This document shows, piece after piece, positions 17,256-24,789 of a stretch of 64,000 bases of DNA. The translations under genes and the position numbers were made by a program. Numbering within the stretch: position 1 is the first letter of the stretch; every line of letters starts with the position of its first letter. Source of the DNA: Halioxenophilus aromaticivorans (lineage in GTDB: Bacteria > Pseudomonadota > Gammaproteobacteria > Pseudomonadales > Cellvibrionaceae); assembly GCF_042850945.1 (NCBI RefSeq), contig NZ_AP031496.1, positions 1,674,001 to 1,738,000 on the forward strand, given 5' to 3'. Below the pieces are notes generated by a model, which made no database searches, was not told the origin of the DNA, and was given only the letters and a program-made list of their open reading frames with translations.

Positions 17256-17273
17256 TGTGAGACATATCTCACT
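17256..17273. promoter_or_regulatory. GacA/UvrY-type upstream activating palindrome
   Basis: TGTGAG-N6-CTCACT on the plus strand, against the GacA consensus TGTAAG-N6-CTTACA. Nine of twelve defined positions match, and the A-to-G / T-to-C changes are symmetric, keeping the palindrome. It is centred about 66 bp upstream of the predicted RNA start, a usual activator position for rsmY-like genes. Confidence 0.65.
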
Positions 17274-17472
17274 TGGTGTCGGCTAAAACCATACTTAGTG
17301 GATGGTTATAACGCTTTTGGCTGATTAGTGGGATGGTTTTTAGCTCGTTTATGAATTTTTGCGATATTTCACTCAATTTGGTTGGCGCCGATAATCCCGG
17401 TTAGTGAGGCTAAAGCATTATTTTTGAATTTATTTTCTTGTACAGCGTCTTAACGGTGTGAACAAATTCTAT

Positions 17473-17503
17473 GGTTAGGCTATCGCTAACCAAGATTTTT
17501 TTT
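17473..17503 (+). terminator. Rho-independent terminator upstream of the NAD(P)-binding gene
   Basis: GGTTAG-N7-CTAACC followed by AAGA and eight T. No protein gene ends just before it on the plus strand, so it may end a short unannotated transcript starting in 17280-17470. Confidence 0.6.
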
Positions 17504-17742
17504 GCAAACCGTTGATTTTAATGAAATTAATGGCTTTTCGGCCACCGGTAAACGCAGTTTGAACTATTGTTTCAGAGTGAGCCGTTCAAATTCTTATACA
17601 CCACTCCTCTTTGGGCCCTTTGTGGTTCGGGTCGTAGCTAAGATTCGCTGCTCCGTTAGTTTACAAGCCCACGCTGAATCTCACGTCAATTTTGCGATGT
17701 TTTATAACAGGTCGAGTGTCGAATGCTTCTAAGGAGGTTTTT

Positions 17743-18402
17743 GTGGCGAATGTATTTCTTATTGGTGCCACGGGGGGTATCGGTAGCCGATTGGCTACTG
17801 CTTTACTGCAACGTGGCCATCAAGTTAGCGGGCTGTTTCGAGATCAGGCCCAGCGAGCGAAACTCATTGCTCAGCGTGTAACGCCGGTGTTTGGCGATCT
17901 AATGAACCTGCGTCATGCTGACATGCGACAAATGATTGAGGGGCACGATGCTGTAGTGTTTTCCGCCGGTGCTGCGGGTAGTGGAGAAAACCGCACCACG
18001 CAGATCGATGGCAAGGGCCCAGTGACCGTGACCAGGGCAATGGAAGATCTGGGTTTGACTCGATTCTACTTAGTATCAGCGTTCCCAGAAGCTGGCCGTG
18101 GAAGGGCATCCAGCCCAGGTTTTGAGCACTATATGCAAACTAAAAAAGCTGCTGACAGTGAGGTTTGCCAAACTGCATTGGACTGGGTCATTGTGCGGCC
18201 TGGGACGCTCACAAACGAGATTACCAGCCGGGGAGTGCGGGCAGGCTATGCCATACCCTACGGTGAAGTGGCTCGCGAGTATGTGGCTCAGTTTTTAGCC
18301 GAGCTCATCGATCAACCCAGCATTCGACGCCGTATTATTGAGCTAACCAACGGCTCTGGTAGCATCCGGCGTAGCGTCGCGCAGTTTATGGAGTTAGTGT
18401 GA
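17743..18402 (+). CDS. NAD(P)-binding atypical SDR (NmrA/YwnB-like)
   Basis: A 219-residue Rossmann protein. The N-terminal FLIGATGGIGSRLATALLQRGH is the dinucleotide-binding motif of atypical SDRs; the catalytic Tyr-Lys pair is seen as YMQTKKAAD. Such proteins are flavin or quinone reductases, epimerases or redox sensors, and I cannot choose between them. The start is GTG 17743, supported by a perfect AAGGAGG at 17731-17737. Confidence 0.85.
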   Translation: MANVFLIGATGGIGSRLATALLQRGHQVSGLFRDQAQRAKLIAQRVTPVFGDLMNLRHADMRQMIEGHDAVVFSAGAAGSGENRTTQIDGKGPVTVTRAMEDLGLTRFYLVSAFPEAGRGRASSPGFEHYMQTKKAADSEVCQTALDWVIVRPGTLTNEITSRGVRAGYAIPYGEVAREYVAQFLAELIDQPSIRRRIIELTNGSGSIRRSVAQFMELV

Positions 18403-18510
18403 ATACCAGGGGTAGTTGTCGTGGCTTTTGGTGTAAAAACATTAGAGCCAAGTACCGAGTATTGTTAAAATGCTCGGCCAGTTTCTTTACACAGGTGCGT
18501 TGATAGCAGC

Positions 18511-18867
18511 ATGGCTTACGAATTAACCGGCAAAATTAAATTAATTAAAGATACAGAACAGTTCTCCAGCGGTTTCACTAAGCGAGAAATGGTGGTCACT
18601 GTGGAGGACGGCAATTATCCACAGGACATCAACCTTGAGTTTTTGAAAGATAAGATCAGCCTTTTGGATTCTGTATCGGTTGGCCAAGAAGTTACCGTGA
18701 GCTTTGACATCCGAGGCCGAGAATACAATGGCCGCTATTTCAATAACTTGGTGGGTTGGAAGGTCACCGCCGGAGCCGGCGCAGAGCAAGCCGCGTCGTC
18801 TTATCCTACTGAAAACCCTGCGCCAGCCGGTGGGTTTGATGCCTTTGACGAGGATATTCCGTTCTAG
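18511..18867 (+). CDS. DUF3127 OB-fold protein, SSB-like tail
   Basis: A 118-residue protein that begins MAYELTGKIKLIKDTEQFSSGFTKRE, the DUF3127 signature, with OB-fold-like strands through GREYNGRYFNNLVGWKV. A Pro/Ala linker leads to the acidic tip FDEDIPF, the same kind of tip that single-stranded DNA-binding proteins use to recruit partners. It may bind single-stranded nucleic acid; this is inferred. Confidence 0.85.
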   Translation: MAYELTGKIKLIKDTEQFSSGFTKREMVVTVEDGNYPQDINLEFLKDKISLLDSVSVGQEVTVSFDIRGREYNGRYFNNLVGWKVTAGAGAEQAASSYPTENPAPAGGFDAFDEDIPF

Positions 18868-18976
18868 CCAAGGGAAGGCCGATTTCGAAACTCAAGCACG
18901 CAATCGAAGTACAAAGCCCAAGTACATAACCCAAGTACAAAAAGCAGATCTGTCACCCGGCTGCTTATTGCGTTAG

Positions 18977-19014
18977 ACGCCAGCCGTCGGCCATGAGGCC
19001 AGGCTGGCGTTTTT
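18977..19014 (+). terminator. Rho-independent terminator after DUF3127 gene
   Basis: ACGCCAGCC / GGCTGGCGT stem, 16-nt loop that can pair further, then TTTT. Confidence 0.8.
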
Positions 19015-19085
19015 GCATCTGCAGCTGGGTCGCTGGTCCTTTTGGCTCAGGCGTAACTTTGGCGCAGATCCTCTAATTACAGGCC

Positions 19086-19110
19086 TAAAAAAGGGGCCGT
19101 GTGGCCCCTT
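19086..19110 (-). terminator. Rho-independent terminator of nrdB
   Basis: Minus strand: AAGGGGCC-ACAC-GGCCCCTT followed by TTTT, 25 nt after the nrdB stop. Confidence 0.85.
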
Positions 19111-19134
19111 GAGAGTGCTGGTGGTGAAGCTGGA

Positions 19135-20490
19135 TTATTCGTTCCAGTTCAGCGCTCCCCCCGTTTGGTACTCGAGTACACGAGTTTCAAAGAAGTTTTT
19201 CTCTTTGCGTAAATCCATGATTTCACTCATCCATGGGAACGGGTTTTCTGCGCCTGGGTACTGCTCAGGCAAGCCCAGCTGTGCTAGGCGGCGGTTGGCG
19301 ATAAAACGCAGGTATTCTTCCATCATGGCGGAATTCATACCCAGCACGCCGCGCGGCATGGTGTCCCGTGCGTATTGGATTTCCAGCTCGGTGCCTTCCA
19401 GAATCATCTGAATCATTTCTTGGCGGAACTCTTCTGTCCACAGCTTGGGGTTTTCTAACTTAATTTGGTTGATGACATCAATACCAAAATTTAAGTGCAT
19501 GGATTCATCGCGCAAAATGTACTGGAATTGCTCAGCGACGCCGGTCATTTTGTTGCGCCGGCCCATGGAAAGGATTTGGGTAAAGCCACAATAGAAGAAG
19601 ATACCTTCGGTAACTACGTAGAAACCCACCAAGTTACGCAGTAATTCTTGGTCTGATTCAAAGGTGCCGGTGGTGAAGCTTGGATCGCTTAAACCACGGG
19701 TGTGAGAAAGACTCCAGGCCGCTTTGTTGGCAACCGAGGGGACTTCGCGGTACATGTTGAATACTTCGCCTTCGTCCATACCCAAGGATTCAATACAGTA
19801 TTGGTAGGCGTGGGTGTGAATGGCTTCTTCAAAGGCTTGACGCAGTATGTACTGGCGGCACTCTGGGTTGGTTACCAATCGGTAGATGGCCAGCACCAAG
19901 TTGTTGGCCACTAGGCTGTCTGCGGTGGAGAAGTAACCCAAAGAACGCATAACGATGCGGCGCTCGTCATCGGTAAGGCCGTTGGGGTTTTTCCAACAGG
20001 CAATGTCGGCGTTCATGTTAACTTCTTGTGGCATCCAATGATTGGCGCAGCCATCCAAGTATTTTTGCCACGCCCAATCGTACTTAAACGGTACTAATTG
20101 GTTGAGGTCGGCACGGCAGTTGATCATTCGCTTGTCGTCTACTGCAACGCGGGCCGCGCCCATTTCCAGTTCTTCCAGGCCGGGGGCAGGGTCTACTTCG
20201 GCGATGGCTTTTAACGCTGCGGCAATATTGGCCGACTGCTCTGCGCTATCGACATCGCTGGCGCTATCGCTTTGTACGGCAGCCGTTTGGGCGCCAACTT
20301 CAGCTGTGGGCTGTGCTGTGGTGTTGGCTTGCTGTGGGCTTGCTTGCGCCGCTTGCATAGGCTGAGCCGCTGCCGGGGCGGCTTGCGGTTGTGCCGGAGC
20401 GGCCGCTTTAACAGGCGCCTCTGGGGCGGCTTGTGGTGCTGCTTGAACGGGTTGTGAATCGTCTTGGTCGAAGTCATCCCAGCTTAGCAT
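19135..20490 (-). CDS. nrdB: Class Ia ribonucleotide reductase, beta subunit
   Basis: The R2 subunit holds the di-iron/tyrosyl radical cofactor that starts ribonucleotide reduction. The diiron ligand segments are recognisable: FEEAIHTHAY and RDESMHLNFG, with the radical-Tyr region before them. The start MLSWDDFD (20490) matches the Pseudomonas R2 N terminus; another ATG two codons upstream is closer to the AAGGA site. Residues about 12-90 form an Ala/Gln/Pro-rich low-complexity tail that lengthens the protein to about 451 residues. Its partner nrdA is about 10 kb away on the same strand instead of adjacent; both share NrdR and DnaA sites. Confidence 0.96.
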   Translation of the reverse strand: MLSWDDFDQDDSQPVQAAPQAAPEAPVKAAAPAQPQAAPAAAQPMQAAQASPQQANTTAQPTAEVGAQTAAVQSDSASDVDSAEQSANIAAALKAIAEVDPAPGLEELEMGAARVAVDDKRMINCRADLNQLVPFKYDWAWQKYLDGCANHWMPQEVNMNADIACWKNPNGLTDDERRIVMRSLGYFSTADSLVANNLVLAIYRLVTNPECRQYILRQAFEEAIHTHAYQYCIESLGMDEGEVFNMYREVPSVANKAAWSLSHTRGLSDPSFTTGTFESDQELLRNLVGFYVVTEGIFFYCGFTQILSMGRRNKMTGVAEQFQYILRDESMHLNFGIDVINQIKLENPKLWTEEFRQEMIQMILEGTELEIQYARDTMPRGVLGMNSAMMEEYLRFIANRRLAQLGLPEQYPGAENPFPWMSEIMDLRKEKNFFETRVLEYQTGGALNWNE

Positions 20491-20696
20491 GGTCATAGAA
20501 TCCTTGGCTGTTTTAGCTTTGCGATTGGTCTTAGGAATTTGGCTGTTGGATGCAAGATATCGGGCTTTGTTCACCGACTTTACAGCGCTCGTGGGCTGCC
20601 GCCAGTTGATGGGCCAAGCCGCCAGCTAGATGCAAAGCTGCGCATATAGGGGGCTGTTTCCAACAGGGCTAAAACTATAGTGCCTTACCCCAGTAA

Positions 20697-20712
20697 ACAC
20701 AACATATAGTGT
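20697..20712. promoter_or_regulatory. NrdR-like box 1 of nrdB
   Basis: ACACAACATATAGTGT, close to the NrdR consensus (ACAC...ATAT...GTGT). The second box lies 31 bp away centre to centre, the phased spacing NrdR needs. Confidence 0.75.
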
Positions 20713-20727
20713 TGGTTTTTTATTGGT

Positions 20728-20743
20728 GCACTAAATATGCACT
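20728..20743. promoter_or_regulatory. NrdR-like box 2 of nrdB
   Basis: GCACTAAATATGCACT, 31 bp from box 1; weaker match to consensus but correctly spaced. Confidence 0.65.
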
Positions 20744-20756
20744 ACAGGTACACATC

Positions 20757-20765
20757 TTATCCACA
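20757..20765 (+). promoter_or_regulatory. Perfect DnaA box upstream of nrdB
   Basis: TTATCCACA, the strongest DnaA-binding 9-mer, just beyond the NrdR boxes. DnaA regulates nrd genes in E. coli; nrdA here has one too. Confidence 0.65.
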
Positions 20766-21089
20766 GGAAAGCCTGTTCCGAGACAGAAGTTTGACGGCCC
20801 TGGCGGCGGTGGAAAGTGGTGTAAACAGTGGCTTAACGGGCGGGCGAAAGTCGGTGCAAAAGCCTGACCTAATAGGCACAGTGGCTGTCCAAATAGGTGG
20901 GCGGAATTAGGCACAATTGTTGATATACTCCTTAGCCCAAAGTTGGGATAACAGTGGCCTTTAGCCCAGTAGGGTTTTACTGCTGAGCCACCACTGTACA
21001 ACGCAAAAACAGCCGCCTAGGCCGCTGGGTAAACAAGAGAGCACCCAGCTGGATAACCGGCGGCCCGATAACAACCATTAGGGGGCAAC

Positions 21090-21863
21090 ATGCAGTTCAA
21101 CAACCTTGCGTTTGAGTCAGAAAACGGCATTGGTGTACTCACCTTTAACCGGCCTAAAGCACTGAACGCGCTCAATTCTGAAGTTTTATCCGAGCTAAAA
21201 CAATTTTGTGAGGCGGTGCCGAGCTTAGATGTCCGTTGTTTGATCGTCACCGGTGCCGGCGATAAAGCCTTTGTGGCCGGGGCGGATATCAAAGGCTTGT
21301 CGGAAAAGCCCATCGCCGAGGCCGGTGCCACGGCGGAAGAGGGACAGCTTGCGTTTCGTGCGTTGGAGGAATTGCCGATTCCGGTGATTGCCGCGGTCAA
21401 TGGCTTTGCATTGGGTGGCGGTTTGGAGCTGGCACTGTCTTGCGACTATATCGTTATGAGCAGTAACGCCAAGTTTGGCTTGCCAGAAGTCACCCTGGGT
21501 TTGATTCCTGGATTTGGTGGCACCCAGCGCCTGTCTCGTTGTGTAGGCCAGGGCATCGCCAATTTTGTCACCTTAACCGGCGATATTTACCCTGCTAAAT
21601 ACGCGCTGCAGTGGGGGCTGGCGGTGGACGTGGTAGAGCCCGAGGCCTTAATGGACGTATGTCGTAAGCAGGCCGCTACCCTGGCCAGCCGTAGCAGTAC
21701 CGCAATGCATTTATCCAAGCGTGCCATTCGTGAAGGCTACGATTTGCCTTTACGTGAGGGCGAAGCATTGGAGGTGAAATTGTTCGAAGAGGCGTTTGCA
21801 TCGGAAGACAAAGTAGAGGGTATTGCCGCGTTTATAGAAAAGCGTAAGCCCGACTTTAAGTAA
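21090..21863 (+). CDS. Enoyl-CoA hydratase/isomerase (crotonase family)
   Basis: A 257-residue crotonase-fold enzyme, likely hydrating short enoyl-CoA in beta-oxidation or butanoate metabolism. The oxyanion-hole regions are AFVAGADIKGL and NGFALGGGLELALSCD, and the two catalytic Glu positions are present (GGGLELAL and LPEVTLGLIPGFGGTQRL). Length is normal. AGGGGGC precedes the ATG. It stands alone without other beta-oxidation genes. Confidence 0.93.
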   Translation: MQFNNLAFESENGIGVLTFNRPKALNALNSEVLSELKQFCEAVPSLDVRCLIVTGAGDKAFVAGADIKGLSEKPIAEAGATAEEGQLAFRALEELPIPVIAAVNGFALGGGLELALSCDYIVMSSNAKFGLPEVTLGLIPGFGGTQRLSRCVGQGIANFVTLTGDIYPAKYALQWGLAVDVVEPEALMDVCRKQAATLASRSSTAMHLSKRAIREGYDLPLREGEALEVKLFEEAFASEDKVEGIAAFIEKRKPDFK

Positions 21864-21911
21864 TGCTTACGTCGGTCCCGCTCGTTTGGATCGTTGTAAA
21901 GAGTAAGTTTT

Positions 21912-21932
21912 CAGCGGGGCCAAACCCCGCTG
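21912..21932 (+). repeat. GC-rich hairpin after the crotonase gene
   Basis: CAGCGGGG / CCCCGCTG with a 5-nt loop, about 50 nt after the stop. No T tract follows; it may act as a weak terminator or RNA-stabilising hairpin. Confidence 0.4.
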
Positions 21933-21959
21933 GATATCCAACCCGTTTAACAATAAGCT

Positions 21960-22505
21960 ATGGGCATTATGACTAACGATAATTGCCCCAATTCTACAAC
22001 ACCCGCCACTGATATTCGGTTGGCGACCATTCGCATTGCCAAAGAGTATCTCAAATTCTCCGCAGCGCACTTTACGGTTTTTTCTGCCACCGATCGTGAG
22101 CGGCTGCACGGCCACAACTTTACCGTGAGCGCTGAAATTACCGCCCAGGTGGACAGCAACGGCATGACCACAAACTACCGTCTGTACAAAGATGCTCTAC
22201 AGCATTGTTGTGAAGCATTGGACGAATATGTGTTGTTGCCCGGTGAATCACCCTACCTGGACATTACTCAAGATAATGACCAATACCTGGCGCGCTTTAA
22301 TGGCCGGACTTTGGTGTTCCCTATGGAAGATACCCTGGTGCTGCCTATACGCAACACCACAGTGGAAGAATTCTCTTACTATATTTTGCAGCAATTGCTG
22401 GTGGGCAAGGCGCTGGGCGATAACGTCGATTTGTGGGCGTTGTCGGTGAGTGTGTCCTCCGGCCCGGGCCAAAGCGGAGAAAGCACCTGGCAACGCCAGG
22501 GCTAA
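21960..22505 (+). CDS. 6-pyruvoyl-tetrahydropterin synthase / QueD family protein
   Basis: A 181-residue T-fold protein. The zinc ligands are H37 (SAAH), H50 and H52 (LHGHNF). This family acts on 7,8-dihydroneopterin triphosphate, giving either 6-pyruvoyl-tetrahydropterin or the queuosine precursor 6-carboxy-tetrahydropterin. The protein is longer than typical QueD and lacks queuosine genes nearby, so a pterin role is equally likely. Two nearby in-frame ATGs (21960, 21969) lack a strong ribosome site. Confidence 0.85.
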   Translation: MGIMTNDNCPNSTTPATDIRLATIRIAKEYLKFSAAHFTVFSATDRERLHGHNFTVSAEITAQVDSNGMTTNYRLYKDALQHCCEALDEYVLLPGESPYLDITQDNDQYLARFNGRTLVFPMEDTLVLPIRNTTVEEFSYYILQQLLVGKALGDNVDLWALSVSVSSGPGQSGESTWQRQG

Positions 22506-22527
22506 TTCTTATTTCAAAATCTCTGTT

Positions 22528-22565
22528 GCAAAACCCCTGTCGCAAAACCCCTGTCGCAAAACCTC
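22528..22565. repeat. Short tandem repeat, 14-bp unit
   Basis: Two full copies and a partial third of GCAAAACCCCTGTC between convergent genes. Likely replication slippage; no function is implied. Confidence 0.6.
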
Positions 22566-22571
22566 GGCAGG

Positions 22572-23384
22572 CTACAACAAAGCCCCGCCGTCTACGCTCC
22601 ACACTTGTCCGGTAACGAAGCTGGCTTGGCACGATGCCAAGTAAACCGCCAACGCTGATATTTCTGTAGGTTCAGCAAACGGCTTAAGCAGGGCTGGTCG
22701 TTTTTGACGCATGACCTTGTCGTAGTCTGTGAGTTTTTTAGCGTGTTGCGTAAAAAAGGCGTTGTCTGGATGAAACCGGCTGCCGAGGCTAAAATCGTCG
22801 GCGGTTTTACCGATGGTGGCGTAGGGCGCAATGGCATTTACACGCACGCCGTGTTGGCCAACTTCTTTGGCCAGTACCTTGGTGAAACTGTGTACTGCTC
22901 CTTTCATGGCAGAATACACCGCCAACATATAATCCCCAGTTAGGCCGGCAGTGGAGCCAATATTGATAATGGAGCCACTTTGCTGGGCAATCATTTGCGG
23001 CAGCACTGCGTGGCTTAGCCGCAGCACCGTACCAAAATTTAAATCGATATCGTCCGCCCATTTTTCTGGCGAAGACTCAACAAAAAAACCTTGCTCCGCA
23101 TTGCCGCCGACACCGTTTACCAAAACTTCTATCGGCCCATATTGCGATGCAGTCTTTAGGATGGCAGCGGCCGCCGTTGGCTGGGTTAAATCCGTGGCAA
23201 CAAATTCAACGGCGGTTGCGCCCAATTGCAAGGCAGACTGTACCAACTTTTCGCCGGCTGCTTGGTCGCGGCCTACGGCGATTAACACCACACCCTCGGC
23301 GGCCAAGGCCAGCGCAACGGCGCGGCCAATATTGGCGGTGGCTGCGGTAACCACAGCCACTTTATTGTGCAGTTTAAAATCCAT
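22572..23384 (-). CDS. Short-chain dehydrogenase/reductase coupled to a sulfotransferase
   Basis: A 270-residue SDR. The YxxxK motif is present (YSAMK), as are NGVGGNA for the NAG region and IINIGSTAG before the active Tyr. The glycine motif is unusual, TAATANIG instead of TGxxxGIG, so cofactor contacts may differ. The ATG overlaps the stop of the sulfotransferase gene (TAATG), so both are made together and probably act on one substrate, which cannot be named. Confidence 0.88.
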   Translation of the reverse strand: MDFKLHNKVAVVTAATANIGRAVALALAAEGVVLIAVGRDQAAGEKLVQSALQLGATAVEFVATDLTQPTAAAAILKTASQYGPIEVLVNGVGGNAEQGFFVESSPEKWADDIDLNFGTVLRLSHAVLPQMIAQQSGSIINIGSTAGLTGDYMLAVYSAMKGAVHSFTKVLAKEVGQHGVRVNAIAPYATIGKTADDFSLGSRFHPDNAFFTQHAKKLTDYDKVMRQKRPALLKPFAEPTEISALAVYLASCQASFVTGQVWSVDGGALL

Positions 23385-24526
23385 TAGCTGCGCGTTGGAA
23401 TGTTAAAGGTTTTGCAATAATCGCTGAATTCACTGCGTATTTGGGCTTCGGTTAAGCCGTACTCTTCCAAGTTGTATTCGTGTTTACCAAATTTACCTTT
23501 GGGGTTGTTGCCCATGTAGTTATCCAGTGATTGTGCCAACGCCTCGGTGAAGGGGGTATCGAAGTGTTGATACAACTTTTGAATTTCTCCGATTGGGTCT
23601 TGCATTAGATCGGTGTACTGCACATCGTAAATTGCATCCCAGCCATGGGCTTTTTTATAGGCCAGGGTGCGTTCAGTCATCAGATGGAAAGTTCTTAGCA
23701 TTTGCTGGCCTAAATACTCCAGGTCAACGTCCTCGCTAAACATCCTGCGCACGTGTTTTACCAAACTGCACGCCGAGGCAACCACATCTACTGGGTCGCG
23801 GTGGGTCATCACCAGTTGGGCATCCGGGTAGGTGGCTTTTAATGCGTTTAAGTACAGTGGGTGCCAGGGGTTTTTCAGTGTCCATTGGCCGGGTGCTTCG
23901 GATTGCAGAAGCTGCAGCAGTTTCTTCTGGTAGTCGAATGCTGGCTGGTAATCGGCGTTTAAAAACCATTCGTGGTAGCTGGGCACTGCCATCATGGAAT
24001 CGTAAAACTGCGCGCAAAACGATTGTGACATGGCAAATTGGCATTCGGTGGGGCTGTGCGCATCTTCGTAATGAATGGCGGCGATGTGAGGCGCATGCTT
24101 TAGAGACATCTCTGTCATTTTTTGCGATTCCACGCAGCGTGGGTCTGTGAGTAGCTCATCGGCTTTGGGGGGTGGCACCGAATTGAGCGATTCCCAGCGG
24201 AGGAAGCAACGGCGATTGGCGTCTTCATTTAACAAGTTGATCAGTAGGGTGGTGCCGGTGCGGGGCAGGCCAAACACAAACATGGGCTTGGTCACCGGTG
24301 TGTCTAACAGCTCCGGGTGTTCGGCAAGGTGGTTTTCTACTTTCAGTCGGTTAACGAGATTGCCTGTAATTGTGCCACCCATACTTTGCCAGCCTCGCTC
24401 GGTAAGCTTTGCTTCCTGCATGGCGTTAACCAAGGTGGTTAGTGCTTCGTTCACTTTAGGGTCTAGGTTGGCCTTTAAACCGGTTTGTTGTTCTGCTTTT
24501 TCTGTTATATCGGCAACAGTAATCAT
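23384..24526 (-). CDS. Sulfotransferase family protein
   Basis: A 380-residue PAPS-dependent sulfotransferase. The 5'-phosphosulfate loop is FGLPRTGTT (residues 85-93) and the 3'-phosphate segment is MTHRDPVDVVASACS. WTLKNPWHP supports the fold. Substrate unknown; related proteins sulfate sterols, lipids or sugars. I use ATG 24526 (MITVADITEK); the frame is open 35 codons upstream without support. Directly upstream of, and overlapping, the SDR. Confidence 0.9.
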   Translation of the reverse strand: MITVADITEKAEQQTGLKANLDPKVNEALTTLVNAMQEAKLTERGWQSMGGTITGNLVNRLKVENHLAEHPELLDTPVTKPMFVFGLPRTGTTLLINLLNEDANRRCFLRWESLNSVPPPKADELLTDPRCVESQKMTEMSLKHAPHIAAIHYEDAHSPTECQFAMSQSFCAQFYDSMMAVPSYHEWFLNADYQPAFDYQKKLLQLLQSEAPGQWTLKNPWHPLYLNALKATYPDAQLVMTHRDPVDVVASACSLVKHVRRMFSEDVDLEYLGQQMLRTFHLMTERTLAYKKAHGWDAIYDVQYTDLMQDPIGEIQKLYQHFDTPFTEALAQSLDNYMGNNPKGKFGKHEYNLEEYGLTEAQIRSEFSDYCKTFNIPTRS

Positions 24527-24789
24527 GATTATGGGTACCAATTGAGGGTAAAACACCATCATCTCCACACAGGGCTGGGGCGTCAAAATAGATGATGTAG
24601 AAGTTAAGACGGGCTTAGGAATCCCGGGCATAAATTGGTGTCTTAGACGGGGCGCGGGCCGGCCGGGCCAGGTTGAGGCAAACCGGTTGTAAACCGTCTA
24701 GTGAGGGTTTATGGGCAGTTGCTGCCCCGTTTACTGGGCAATGCTTAGGCATCCACCCAGCATGCCCCGCATTGAGAATGGAGTACCCT

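Larger units (their letters stand above)
20497..21089. other. Intergenic region between nrdB and the crotonase gene
   Basis: About 590 bp. The nrdB-proximal part holds two NrdR-like boxes and a DnaA box; the rest shows no credible gene. A short inverted-repeat-rich leader precedes the plus-strand gene, without a recognised regulator. Confidence 0.6.

Noticed and set aside
16900..17265. A 121-codon minus-strand frame beginning MSHKKKGILRLL
   Set aside because: It lies across the predicted RNA promoter and the GGA hairpins, is strongly basic without a recognisable domain, and has no convincing reason to be translated; the RNA reading explains the region better.
22528..22565. Tandem repeats considered as a CRISPR fragment
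   Set aside because: Units are adjacent 14-mers without spacers and there are no cas genes.
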